Below are positions 46,482-56,000 of a stretch of 64,000 nt of DNA, one piece after another. Source of the stretch: Candidatus Brocadia sp. WS118 (GTDB lineage: Bacteria > Planctomycetota > Brocadiia > Brocadiales > Brocadiaceae). The translations under genes were made by a program, and so were the position numbers. Position 1 is the first letter of the stretch. Each line of letters opens with the position of its first letter. The stretch spans positions 78,687 through 142,686 of the forward strand of contig PHFX01000152.1 in NCBI GenBank assembly GCA_007618135.1, in the 5' to 3' direction. Below the pieces are notes generated by a model that did no database searches, was not told where the DNA came from, and saw only the letters and a list, made by a program, of their open reading frames with translations.

Positions 46482-47513
46482 CTATTTCCGCTTTGGTTTC
46501 AATCTCTTATATGTTGCGTACTCTTTATCGGCTTCATTTTTCAGACCCTTTTTATCATAGACAATACTTAGATTAAAATGGGCAATGGCGCAATTTGGGT
46601 CTACTTCAATAGCCTTTTTATATTCCTCGATTGCCTCGTCATACATCCCTTTGCGCAAATAAAGATCGCCTATTTCGTTATACACCTCAGGGGTTTTTGA
46701 ACTCAAGGTGTCGAGAGAAGATTCTGGCGCCACAGACACAGGTTTTGCTTCCGCCACATGAGACTGCTGCGACTCAGATGACACAAACTGCCGGTGCTGA
46801 ATTACCGGCACGGATAGAGTTACCGTCTTGATTTCTTTTGCGCGCAACAAACTCAGCTTTGCTTCTTTGCCGGCGGTTTTTTCAATGAGTTGTTTCAAAT
46901 GGTTCCGGTTCTCAATTTTTTCCCCATTTAATTCCACAATGAGGTCTTCTGTCATAATATTCGCGGCAAATGCAATGCTTCCCGGTTGAACATGAACAAC
47001 AATGACACCCTGTTGTTTTATCTTATATCCGAACCAATTCTTGTTCTCCTGGGTAAGATTGCATAACAAAAGCCCCAGATGATTGTGGGATTCCAGGAAC
47101 GTAATTGCCATACCTTTGCACCACGAAGTATATCTTACGCCATAATCAGTCCCTCCCAATTCACCATACCCATCCCACGTTTTTGAAGCCCCCGTGTCGT
47201 ATTGAACATTAATCACTGCCTGCGCGCCCACCGCACGACCTTTTTCTTCTATTTTAGATGCCAAAATATCATGCCCGGAAAAACCGTACTCACCCAGACT
47301 GACTTCGCCTAATTTTTTATACGTAACATCAATATCCCCTGCACACACAAATATTGCTTCTTTGTTTTGTACACCAGCGGATTGCCTTGCCTTTTTGGGT
47401 TCAAGGCTTGCTTCTTCTTTCTGAAAAGGGGATATTTTTTTAAAATACTGGGATGAACCACAGCCTGTCATAAGAATGGCAAGGGCGAAAGAGAGCAGTT
47501 TTTTAGTATTCAT
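46482..47513 (-). CDS. Lipoprotein with PDZ domain and TPR repeats
   Basis: This 343-residue protein starts with a lipoprotein signal ending LMTGC (Cys18). A first domain (about 50-145) has IFVCAGDIDVTYKKLG and GAQAVINVQYDTG, resembling the YbjQ-like heavy-metal-binding or YdgH-type fold. A PDZ domain follows (about 165-235; VHVQPGSIAF, EDLIVELNGEKI), then a variable linker and two to three TPRs (about 270-340; YNEIGDLYLRKGMYDEAIEEY). It is probably an envelope scaffold. It overlaps the upstream small membrane protein gene by 11 bases, and the U32 peptidase gene lies before that in the same run. Confidence 0.75.
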   Translation of the reverse strand: MNTKKLLSFALAILMTGCGSSQYFKKISPFQKEEASLEPKKARQSAGVQNKEAIFVCAGDIDVTYKKLGEVSLGEYGFSGHDILASKIEEKGRAVGAQAVINVQYDTGASKTWDGYGELGGTDYGVRYTSWCKGMAITFLESHNHLGLLLCNLTQENKNWFGYKIKQQGVIVVHVQPGSIAFAANIMTEDLIVELNGEKIENRNHLKQLIEKTAGKEAKLSLLRAKEIKTVTLSVPVIQHRQFVSSESQQSHVAEAKPVSVAPESSLDTLSSKTPEVYNEIGDLYLRKGMYDEAIEEYKKAIEVDPNCAIAHFNLSIVYDKKGLKNEADKEYATYKRLKPKRK

Positions 47514-47766
47514 TCTTTTTTTTGTTCTTTCTTATAAATTTCGACTTTATTTTTGATTCAATATTGATCATATATCGATGGTAAAATTTTGTCTTCTTCA
47601 ACTTAGCAACAAGAGCCGGTTTTCCAGGGAAACTGGTAAGATATAAACCGGCAAAGATGGCAAGGAGTCCCGGGCCTGGGGTGAAAATCAATATACAACC
47701 AATGATCAGGAGAAAGACACCACCGGTATTTTTCGCAACGTTTTTTATCACCTTCTTCAACCGCAT
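47503..47766 (-). CDS. Small PGPGW-type transmembrane protein
   Basis: The 87-residue protein has a helical hairpin (about residues 14-45) containing FTPGPGLLAIFAGLY, typical of the PGPGW family of two-helix membrane proteins of unknown function. The C-terminus is very basic and Lys-rich. It overlaps the genes on both sides (10 and 11 bases), so the U32 peptidase, this protein and the PDZ/TPR lipoprotein are translationally linked. Confidence 0.75.
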   Translation of the reverse strand: MRLKKVIKNVAKNTGGVFLLIIGCILIFTPGPGLLAIFAGLYLTSFPGKPALVAKLKKTKFYHRYMINIESKIKSKFIRKNKKKNEY

Positions 47767-48998
47767 TTCCTCAGCATAAAATATTTGTGAACAGGGCGTG
47801 ACATCTTAATAAACACCTTTTGTCCAACACGGGCGGTTTCAATAGACTCATGGTATTCATCCCGGAGGTCCAACAGTACCTGAGTAAAATCCTCACTTAA
47901 ACGTCTTCCCATTATTTCTACAGAAGTATTGCCTAAAATCCGGTTTTTTACCATAACCTCAGCCATATCATCGGGAAGGACATTATGAATCATACCGAGA
48001 TAATCATATTCTTTCAGGTAACGGTCTCCGGGGTGCGATGTCTGGCTGTCATATCCTTGATTTCCAAAAAAGAATCCTGCTCCGTATTCCCGGTGACTAA
48101 CCTTTTCAAGCTCAGTTAACCATCTCTGATCATACACATAGCTATAAGGATCAGCAAAGTAACGGTCCAAAGCCTCACGGTATACCCTGGTCACGGCCGC
48201 AACATAATACGGGCTTTTCATACGACCTTCAATTTTCCATGCCGTAATGCCGGCATGGACCAATTCCGGGATATATTGAATCATACAGAGGTCTTTGGAA
48301 CTCAGGATAAAGGTGCCACTTTCATCCTCGGTAATCGGATATGACTCATGGGGCCGTTTTTCTTTTTTTAATACATATTGCCACCGGCATGAATGGGAAC
48401 AGTCTCCGAGGTTGGCGTGCCGGTTGGCCATAAAGCTGCTTAAGAGACACCGCCCTGAATATGACATACACATAGCGCCGTGCACAAAGACCTCGGTTTC
48501 TGCCTGAGAATCGTTCGTAATCTCCCGGATTTCCCCCAGGGTCAGTTCCCGTGCAAGCACTACTCTCTTCACACCTTGCCGGTGCCAGAACTCAACGGAT
48601 TTCTCATTCGTGGTATTAGCCTGGGTGCTGAGATGAACCGGAATATGGGGAGCAATTTCCCTCACGGTTAAAAATATCCCCGGATCTGAAACAATTACGG
48701 CATCTACCGGTACGTCTGCAAGCTTTGCCAAGTAAGAACGTATGCCGGAAACGTGATAATTACGTGCAAAGATGTTCAGGGTAAGATAAATTTTTTTCTC
48801 CCGCTTATGAACCCAGTCAGCGGCCTCTCCGATTTCTTGTAATGTCAGATTGGAGGCGCCCATCCGCAGGTTAAAACCTTCTCCCCCCACATAAACCGCA
48901 TCGGCGCCGTATTCAATCGCCGTTTTGAGTTTTTCAAGGTCTCCGGCCGGCGCCACCAATTCCGGTTTTTTGCATAATGTGTCGTTTTTATGGGTCAT
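47757..48998 (-). CDS. Peptidase U32-family protein (TrhP/YegQ-like)
   Basis: This 413-residue protein matches the U32 family, known members of which take part in tRNA wobble-uridine hydroxylation (TrhP) or in 23S rRNA or ubiquinone modification, rather than classical proteolysis. It opens with ELVAPAGDLEKLKTAIEYGADAVY-like sequence (ELVAPAGDLEKL and YGADAVYVGG). The four-cysteine cluster spans CMSYSGRC and GDCSHSCRW, probably holding an iron-sulfur cluster. AWKIEGRMKSPYYVA is the signature helix. The C-terminal beta-barrel is present. A role in tRNA modification is most likely. Confidence 0.88.
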   Translation of the reverse strand: MTHKNDTLCKKPELVAPAGDLEKLKTAIEYGADAVYVGGEGFNLRMGASNLTLQEIGEAADWVHKREKKIYLTLNIFARNYHVSGIRSYLAKLADVPVDAVIVSDPGIFLTVREIAPHIPVHLSTQANTTNEKSVEFWHRQGVKRVVLARELTLGEIREITNDSQAETEVFVHGAMCMSYSGRCLLSSFMANRHANLGDCSHSCRWQYVLKKEKRPHESYPITEDESGTFILSSKDLCMIQYIPELVHAGITAWKIEGRMKSPYYVAAVTRVYREALDRYFADPYSYVYDQRWLTELEKVSHREYGAGFFFGNQGYDSQTSHPGDRYLKEYDYLGMIHNVLPDDMAEVMVKNRILGNTSVEIMGRRLSEDFTQVLLDLRDEYHESIETARVGQKVFIKMSRPVHKYFMLRKCG

Positions 48999-49049
48999 CT
49001 GCTGATTCTGTCTGAATAATTCTGTGAAATTAACTGAGCGGCAATCATA

Positions 49050-49184
49050 TCAACACGGCCCTTCCGTTGCTTCCTGAATATTTGAATACTCTTTCGTCGG
49101 CAAGCCCTGTGCGATAATTCCAAGCGGGTCGCTTATTGCAAGCCCGACTCGTTTTTCGTCATAATCAATTTCAAGGGTATACAT
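49050..49184 (-). pseudogene. ruvX: Truncated remnant of ruvX/yqgF (Holliday-junction resolvase-like, pre-16S rRNA nuclease)
   Basis: A 44-codon frame encodes the N-terminus of a YqgF/RuvX-like protein: LEIDYDEKRVGLAISDP followed by LGIIAQGLPT. This matches the family's GIDYGxKRxGxAxSDPLGxxAQ pattern and keeps the catalytic Asp. Two conserved glycines are changed (to Glu and Asp). The frame stops after 44 residues, while the family needs about 140, and no continuation is visible before the U32 gene. It is therefore a decayed fragment, and an intact copy would be expected elsewhere in the genome. Confidence 0.75.
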
Positions 49185-49320
49185 ATTTACACACGAAGAA
49201 ATTTCGACAATCTACCTGTACGCCCTTGTAAAAGGGAAGAAAACGAGGGTAACCAAATACAAGCTGACAGAGGTCTATGGTAAATTATTGCAGATATTTT
49301 ACCCGTTATACAGTAAAATG
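49166..49320 (+). pseudogene. Possible transposase fragment (IS982-like)
   Basis: A start-less plus-strand frame contains THEEISTIYLYALVKGKKTR and later KLTEVYGKLLQIFYPLYSKM. This loosely resembles the N-terminal region of IS982-family transposases (TIYLFG, then a tyrosine helix and FPxLxSY). It lies next to the truncated ruvX, so a past insertion could explain the truncation. The similarity is from memory and partial. The remainder to 49411 shows nothing. Confidence 0.25.
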
Positions 49321-49411
49321 TTACTTTTCAATAAATTTTTTACCATCCCCTTTTCTTTTCCCTTGCCCAAAAAGAGGAAACGAAGCAGGCTTTGGATGAG
49401 GCTGTACTGCA

Positions 49412-50749
49412 CTATGAATATCCAAGACACAACAACATGACCCCTGTACCTATAGGCATGAGCAAATTGTCCAGCGATCTCAGGGGCAGTGACTCGATAA
49501 TACTGGAAAAGAAAGCAGTAAGTAAGGCAGGGAATAGAGGTAAATAGATCGATCCGCACAGAAAAGCCACAATCCAGGCAGCGCAAGAACCTTCAATGCT
49601 TTTCTTAATGTTATAAGGAATTCTATGATTACCCAGACTCATGCCAACGATTGCAGCTGCGGTATCAGCAAAGGCCACAATCCAGATAACGGTGCTTGCA
49701 ATGCCACTTGGGAAAAACAGCAAGCAAAGACCGGCGCCCAGAACCAGGGTTATTGGTCCATAGGCAATACCGCGTTCCTCCAATTTACGGATGCTCGACC
49801 TCGTTACACCGCCAAAAAAGGGAAGCGAATATCCGTTGAGCCTCAAACACTCTGAAATGAGATAAACAATCACTATGAAAAAAAGTGTTATCAACGTTGC
49901 ATGGTATAGAAAATGTGCAAACACCGGTGTAAAGGCAATGAGGATATGTAAGAGTTTTCTCCTGATTTCCTGATACCAGGAATGGGCAAATTGCTTGCGC
50001 ATTCCGGCAAACAACGTCTTATAAGAATCGGCATCTTCGACATCCATAATATCCAGCACCTCTGACAGATTTCCGCTGTCAATCAGATACTGTGCCCGCT
50101 GCCGGACGGCATAATGCGCATTGACACCAATGTTAACGCCCGCTCTCTCCATAATATCAATGTTATTACGGTCGTCTACCAGGACAACGGTGTTTTGCCA
50201 TGAAAGATTGTTTTTGCTCAAGATCTCTTCAATAAGGACTTTTTTCCCGCCGGGTCTCAAAAGCTGCCCAAGCACCGTGCCGGTTAACCGGCCGGTATTC
50301 GTGGCTATCTCTAAACCATAGCCATGATTCGCAGATAATCTTGCCGCAAGGCCTTTCACAAAAAAATCCGGTACACCGCTGCTGATGAACACCACCAGAT
50401 AGCCATGCTTGCGTAACGTCTCAATCGTTTCCCTCGCATGCCTTATCACAGGGATATTTTCATACACCCTTTGAGCCTGTCCGAGCGTAACACCGCTAAA
50501 ACGCGCATACACCCGCGTAATCAGCTCATGGATCGATATTTTATCCATATTAAAGAGGAGACAGAGCAATGTTGTGCGCAGGTACACCCATATCCCCAGG
50601 GAACGTGCGAGATGTAAAATAAATTGTCCTTTAAACAGGACTCCATCCACATCCATAACAATGAGTTTTTTCGCCTTCATGAGCGCTGGTGTGGAATTCG
50701 GGTGGATCCTTTGGTTCTGTGTCTGCGGAGTTATGGGTATCGGTACCAT
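49412..50749 (-). CDS. HAD phosphatase fused to a polyprenol/phytol-kinase-like membrane domain
   Basis: This 445-residue protein joins two parts. The N-terminal half (about 25-240) is a HAD hydrolase of the SerB-like kind: VMDVDGVLF with the catalytic Asp pair, the SSG motif in FISSGVPD and VLVDDRNNID. The C-terminal half (about 265-445) has six or so membrane helices and resembles the dolichol/phytol-kinase or CTP-transferase family, with EIRRKLLHILIAF, FADTAAAIVGMSLG and IKKSIEGSCAAW. Such kinases phosphorylate lipid alcohols with CTP. A fused phosphatase and lipid kinase hints at prenyl-lipid recycling. The start is uncertain; Met24 is an alternative. It follows yggT by 22 bases. Confidence 0.78.
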   Translation of the reverse strand: MVPIPITPQTQNQRIHPNSTPALMKAKKLIVMDVDGVLFKGQFILHLARSLGIWVYLRTTLLCLLFNMDKISIHELITRVYARFSGVTLGQAQRVYENIPVIRHARETIETLRKHGYLVVFISSGVPDFFVKGLAARLSANHGYGLEIATNTGRLTGTVLGQLLRPGGKKVLIEEILSKNNLSWQNTVVLVDDRNNIDIMERAGVNIGVNAHYAVRQRAQYLIDSGNLSEVLDIMDVEDADSYKTLFAGMRKQFAHSWYQEIRRKLLHILIAFTPVFAHFLYHATLITLFFIVIVYLISECLRLNGYSLPFFGGVTRSSIRKLEERGIAYGPITLVLGAGLCLLFFPSGIASTVIWIVAFADTAAAIVGMSLGNHRIPYNIKKSIEGSCAAWIVAFLCGSIYLPLFPALLTAFFSSIIESLPLRSLDNLLMPIGTGVMLLCLGYS

Positions 50750-50771
50750 GGAATTCGGGAACTGCTGAGAA

Positions 50772-51014
50772 TTAAAACATTCCCCCTACAATCCGTTTGG
50801 CAACGCCTAAACCAACAAACACAATTACGGGAGAAAAATCTATGCCCCTGAAAGGTGGAATGAGTTTTCGCACGGGATTTAGCACGGGATCAGTAATTTT
50901 ATACAAAAATTGTACCGCCTGGTTATAGGGATTGTGCGGCACCCACGAGAGTACGATTCTTATAAGCAATGCAATTTCGTAAAGACTAATGAGTTTGCCG
51001 AGAATATCTCCCAC
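50772..51014 (-). CDS. YggT-family membrane protein
   Basis: This 80-residue two-helix membrane protein belongs to the YggT family, linked to ion homeostasis or division in various bacteria. I take the GTG at 51012-51014 as the start because AAGGAG lies upstream of it; a longer frame to 51284 reads through non-homologous sequence and overlaps the divergent gene. Family features include IRIVLSWVPHNPYN and LYKITDPVLNPVRKLIPPFRGIDFSPV. It is the first gene of a two-gene unit with the HAD/kinase fusion. Confidence 0.9.
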   Translation of the reverse strand: MGDILGKLISLYEIALLIRIVLSWVPHNPYNQAVQFLYKITDPVLNPVRKLIPPFRGIDFSPVIVFVGLGVAKRIVGGMF

Positions 51015-51261
51015 GCGAAAGCTCCTTTTTACACGGAATAAAAATAGATGTTTTTGCCTCTCACTACAATATTCAAATGGAAGAAATTTTAACACAGCTC
51101 CATGTGCAGAGCAACAAAAATAAATATGCGAACAGATACGCAGGGATAGAATCTGATCGCTTGTATTCATGGAAATTGCATGGTATAATTTGGAAGTTTT
51201 TACCGTAAGCTTATAACATAGTTCCAGAATCATTTTGCGAATTTTTTTAAGGGATGTTGCG

Positions 51262-51840
51262 TTGAAAATTAGGACTAACTCCATAGGAATTAAGGCAATT
51301 ACCCAAATTATTTTGGATGAAATTCATTCGGTACTCGAAAAGATCGATGAGCATCCCTATGAAGACCTCATATCATCCATTCTTTCAGCAAAGAACGTAT
51401 TCGTTACCGGTCAGGGCCGGTCAGGGCTGGTATCCCGCACCTTTGCCATGAGACTCACCCATATTGGCCTGAATGCCTACTGTGTCGGCGACGCGACAAC
51501 CCCGAACATCGATCAGGGAGACCTTCTGATCGCCTGCAGCAGTTCAGGCAGCACGCACATTACCCGGTATATTGCAGGGTTGGCAAGAAAGGCCAATGCA
51601 ACGGTCGTCGCCGTAACCTCTCAGAAAAATTCCCCGCTTTCCGGACAGGCAGACATTGTCGTTGAACTACCCGTAAAGGAAGTAAGCACCCATCACAAGG
51701 ATAGCGGGTCCATTCAGTTTCGCAGTACGCTCTTTGAGCAGGCATGTTTGGTCTATTTGGACGGGGTTATCCTTTCACTGGTAAAAAAACTCAAGAGTTC
51801 AGAAAACGAAATGCATAAACGGCACTCCAACCTGGAGTAA
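51262..51840 (+). CDS. 6-phospho-3-hexuloisomerase-like SIS-domain protein
   Basis: The 192-residue protein is a single SIS domain resembling 6-phospho-3-hexuloisomerase (HxlB/PHI). Characteristic segments are VFVTGQGRSGLVSRTFAMRL, GDLLIACSSSGSTHIT and VAVTSQKNSPLSGQADIVVEL. I use the TTG at 51262 because AAGGGA lies seven bases before it. PHI converts hexulose 6-phosphate to fructose 6-phosphate in formaldehyde fixation or in archaeal-type pentose synthesis. The partner 3-hexulose-6-phosphate synthase is not in the window, so the exact substrate is uncertain. It is followed by a small membrane protein gene. Confidence 0.83.
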   Translation: MKIRTNSIGIKAITQIILDEIHSVLEKIDEHPYEDLISSILSAKNVFVTGQGRSGLVSRTFAMRLTHIGLNAYCVGDATTPNIDQGDLLIACSSSGSTHITRYIAGLARKANATVVAVTSQKNSPLSGQADIVVELPVKEVSTHHKDSGSIQFRSTLFEQACLVYLDGVILSLVKKLKSSENEMHKRHSNLE

Positions 51841-51871
51841 AACTTTTCAGAGAAAATTGCGAGGAATCTTT

Positions 51872-52123
51872 ATGAAACTGCGGCTGTTAATCACTTTGTC
51901 GCTTATAACCTTTTTTGCGTCAAATGTAGCCTTTGGGCAGGAAGCAAGTTCTGCCATCATGTCAATTCCACAGCGGATTGGGAATTTTATCGGTGGAGCC
52001 AGCCCCTTCATCATCATAGGATTTGGTATATTGTTGATCTTTATGCAGAAGCTGGCAAAGTTTATCGGTATCATCCTCTTGATCATAGGAGTGGTGCGAA
52101 TAATATTTTTGTTCATTCATTAG
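51872..52123 (+). CDS. Small exported membrane protein
   Basis: This 83-residue protein has a signal peptide (ending near AFG-QE) and one long or two short hydrophobic helices at the C-terminal half (about 38-80). I choose the ATG at 51872, which has a GAGGAA site; the upstream TTG frame does not. No family is recognised. It follows the SIS-domain gene by 31 bases and may be co-transcribed. Confidence 0.6.
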   Translation: MKLRLLITLSLITFFASNVAFGQEASSAIMSIPQRIGNFIGGASPFIIIGFGILLIFMQKLAKFIGIILLIIGVVRIIFLFIH

Positions 52124-52170
52124 CTTGTAATTCCCAACGCCGAACGCGTCGGAAGAGACAAAATCCCTGT

Positions 52171-52227
52171 CTGCCCGACGGGCAGGCGAAGCACGAAATC
52201 TGTGGATCAACCCTGTCAGGGTTGATC
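52171..52227. repeat. Two adjacent perfect palindromes
   Basis: CTGCCCG-A-CGGGCAG (52171-52185) and GATCAACCCTG-T-CAGGGTTGATC (52205-52227) are perfect hairpin-forming repeats. They lie between convergent genes and could act as bidirectional terminators or are REP-like repeats. Confidence 0.7.
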
Positions 52228-52275
52228 TTGTTCGTATTCCGCTAAAAATGTCAAAATATTTTTGAGAAGATACTA

Positions 52276-52845
52276 TTACTTTGGCTCAAAGGTAAATTTT
52301 TGCCCCCCAATCGATGCCTCGTACATTAAACCCGTTTTCGACAAGGTAACGACTGCAACTCCGTCACTGTAAGCCGCATCTGCAGAAACCCCGGAGGTGG
52401 CGACTATTGCAGAAGCCTGTGCCCCTAATTTAACCTTGTTAGCCTTGAAGTCTTCAAGGGTATTTTTATCCTTGAAAAAAATGATCTCGCTGTATTTTTG
52501 ACCTCCAATTTGTGCGCCAAAAGTCACTTGTATCATATCAGCGGTGCCAATGAAGCTCCCCTTTTCAAATACTTCACCATTCCCGTGGGCAGCCCCTATG
52601 CCGAACCCCCCTTTTGTTACCGTAGGAAACACCGCATAACCGTAAGCCTTTTCAAAATAGATATCCAAATACGGATAGCGATTTTTAAAATCTGTAATGA
52701 CCTTCGCAACCAGTGAATGGGTGATATCAACGTCCTGACCCATTGTCGCTTCGGATACAGACGGTCGCCATCCTGCGTAAAGGGATCCGGTTACGATGCT
52801 CGTTAAGCTGATTGCAATAAGATTTGTTATCAGTACTTTTTTCAT
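52276..52845 (-). CDS. SYLF (YSC84) domain secreted protein
   Basis: This 189-residue protein has a Sec signal (about 1-24, cleavage near LYA-GW) and a SYLF domain typical of YSC84-type lipid-binding proteins. It shows EKAYGYAVFPTVTKGGFGIG, QVTFGAQIGGQKYSEIIFF, and the closing GVAVVTLSKTGLMYEASIGGQ. In eukaryotes this domain binds phosphoinositides. Bacterial versions are abundant secreted or envelope proteins of unclear role. Its gene is isolated, convergent with the small membrane protein. Confidence 0.85.
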   Translation of the reverse strand: MKKVLITNLIAISLTSIVTGSLYAGWRPSVSEATMGQDVDITHSLVAKVITDFKNRYPYLDIYFEKAYGYAVFPTVTKGGFGIGAAHGNGEVFEKGSFIGTADMIQVTFGAQIGGQKYSEIIFFKDKNTLEDFKANKVKLGAQASAIVATSGVSADAAYSDGVAVVTLSKTGLMYEASIGGQKFTFEPK

Positions 52846-53005
52846 CTCTTACTCCTTCAAGCAATAAATACGTTTTTAGTCTTAAGGAAACAACAGACAC
52901 CTGGAAACAGTTTAGCATCCGATGCAGGAAATAGCAAACAGACTCTCTTTTTATGGACCCTTATCAAGAATTGCGTTACAGGGAAAATTATGGATACATA
53001 AAAAA

Positions 53006-56000
53006 CTACTTTCGCGCTGCCGGCACAATGGTTAATTTTTCACGCCTTCCGTTTCTGAGCACGGTTACCTCGATAGGCTTGCCGAATCCCGCTATATCCA
53101 TCAGGTAATTATAATCATAAAGATTGGTGATCTTGTTGCCCGCAATTTCGATAACGACATCTCCGTCTTTCATTCCCGCCTTATCTGCCGGCCCATCCTT
53201 TTTCACCGTGTTTATCCTCACACCTTCTTTCGTTTCACCGGTAAAATCAGGCACCGTCCCCCAGGAAGTCCTTCGGGTGACTTTTTCTGTTCTCTGTTCT
53301 TCCGGCTGTGCAGCTTTCACGTAATCAGGACGTTCAGCATTCTTAACCAAATCAGCTACTATGGATCGCGCGAACCCGGCAATCCTTACCATCCCTTCAT
53401 AATTCAGGGTTACCGGGTCATCCGTCGGCCTGTTATAATCCTCGTGTACACCGGTAAAGAAATGGATTACGGGAATACCCTTCGGGTAGAATGAAGTAAC
53501 ATCGGTGGGTTGGTACGGGTCATGGAGCAGCTTTACCTGAAATCCCGCCTTTACATTATTTTTTTCAATGAGACTGCCCCAGGCGTTTGACGAACCGATG
53601 CCTTCTACAATCAGATTGTTTTCTTTCAGCCGACCCACCATATCAAAATTCATATAGGCAATAACGTTTTTCAGAGGAACCGCCGGATGCCCGGCAAAAT
53701 AGGAAGAGCCAAGACATCCCAGTTCTTCCCCTGACCAGAGCGCAAAAACGATTCCGCGCTTCAATGTCCGTGGATTCTTTCTCCGTTCTTCCGCAAGAGA
53801 AGAAGCTAATTCCAGCACGATAGAAACACCCGATGCATTGTCATCTGCCCCATTGTGTATCTGACCTTCTTCACCCTTGTGCGCCAGCGAATCGACCCCA
53901 CCGTATCCTATGTGGTCATAATGGGCGCCAACGATAACGCACTCAGCGCCTTCATTCCCTTCACCAGGAGGCAGGAAACCCAGGACATTACGGTCTGTTT
54001 CTTTTATCTGCTCAACCGCAGTGGCAATTTTTACCCTTACCTCCGTCAAAGGAAAACTACCCTCGATTTGTGGATTTTCCCCATCCAGGCCAGCCTGAAC
54101 CGCTCCAAGATTCTTGCCGGAACCAGCAAAGAGTGCTTCGCCTACCGCGCCGCTTACTGAAACCACGCTGATTCCCGAATCCGCAGATGCCTTATCACTG
54201 GAAAGGGGGATCAGTTTCCCTGCACCGGAAGACCCCGGACCGATAACGACTAATAGTGCCTTTGCCCCGCGTTCACGCGCCAGCATTGCCTTATAACGCA
54301 ATCCCGCATATCTGCTGAGTTCCAGATGCCTTTTCATATCAACCTTTTCAGGCACGTGATGGAGAATCAAAACAACTTTTTCTTTTACGTCAATACCGGC
54401 GTATGAATCGTACCGACTCACTTCGCTTCCCGAAACGGATAGTCCATAGCCGGCAAAAACCAGCTGCCCTTCAACCTCGCCGTTGGCGGTAAACTCCAAG
54501 GGGAGAAAATCCTTTCCCACTTCAAAAGATATCGTTTTTTTCCCGTCCCCTTCTTTCACCATCTGAAAGTGGTTTTGATCCGGGATTAATTTTGATCCGG
54601 AGACAAAGGGAAATTCCTGAAAGTAACTTCCCTTATCGCTAAGGGGCTTTAATCCGATCTCATTAAAATAGCCGGCGAGGTAATGCGCCGCCATTTGGGT
54701 GCCCCTGGTACCCGTCATCCTGCCTTCCAATTCATCAGAAGCCAGGTAGTATACCTGCGCTTGAAGGTCGGCGGAAGTAATTTCCGGAGAAAACTGATGT
54801 CCGCCATTTCTGCCTTCATCAGGCTGTTTTCGGATAGGGTCGTTTACGGCGCCTTGCTTCATCGTACCGGCAGGGACAGCCGGCAGAATTGCCTGAGCTT
54901 CAGACCTTTTGCCGGATAATTGTAAGGCCTCCCGTGCTGCCTCGTGATTCCATGCAGCCATAAATAATTGAGAATCGCCGGTTGATGTGCGTCCGGAAGT
55001 CCAGGAAAGCTGTTTGCCATCGGGTGAAAATACCGGCAGACCATCAAACCGGTCCGTAAACGTCACGCGTACAGGCTCTTTTTCTCCTTGCATGTCAACA
55101 AGAAACAATTCACAATTCGTAAATCCATGTTTATTTGAGTGAAAGATGACATACTCGCCCGATGGATGATAATAAGGGGCCCACGACATTGACCCGAAAT
55201 CGGTCAGTCTGCGCACGTCTGACCCATCCAGCTTCATAGTATAGATGTCCGCCAGCATGCCGTTCTCATTGAAATGCCGCCAGATAATCCTTTCACCATC
55301 AGGACTGAAAAAGGGACCTCCGTCGTAGCCTTCCCAGGTGGTTAATCGTTTTTGATCAGAACCATCGGCATTCATGATATAGATCTCGCCAAAATAGCCA
55401 GGATTGGTTTCCATGCGCTTTCGATCTTCCGGCGAAAGCTTTTCCATGGGATAGGCATCGCGTAGTGAACAAAACACAATTTTGTTTCCATCGGGAGAAT
55501 AAGCGCCTTCCGCATCATAACCAGGGGCGCTTGTTAAACGCCTTAATGAAATCCCATTACGTTTGGCTGAAAAGATATCGTAATGAGCGTCATAATCCCA
55601 GGTAAAACGGCGTTTCTTGCCAGAGGCACGGAACTCAATTTCCGACTGTTGCTTTGTCTTGGCATCTGAATCCAAGTGGGTTGAGGCAAAGAGTACCTCG
55701 TCTGAATTGGGTCTGATAAATGAACAGGTGGTTTTTCCTGTTCCCGGTGAAATTCTATGAGTATCCCCTGTCTCCAGACTCATCATATAAATCTGATAGA
55801 AAGGGTTTTCAGAGTCACGCTCGCTCTGGAATATTAAATGTTTTCCATCCGGAGAAAAATATCCCTCTCCGGCGCTTTTCCCCTGATACGTTAATTGACG
55901 GATGTTTGTTAAAAATTGCCCTTCGCCCTTTTCAACTCCGTCACCGCATATTACCCCTCCGTCAAGACACAGCACTAACATGAGCACAAAAAATATAAGC

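Noticed and set aside
49299..49586. 95-codon minus-strand frame overlapping the HAD/kinase fusion gene end
   Set aside because: Out-of-frame shadow of the fusion gene; composition typical of a wrong frame.
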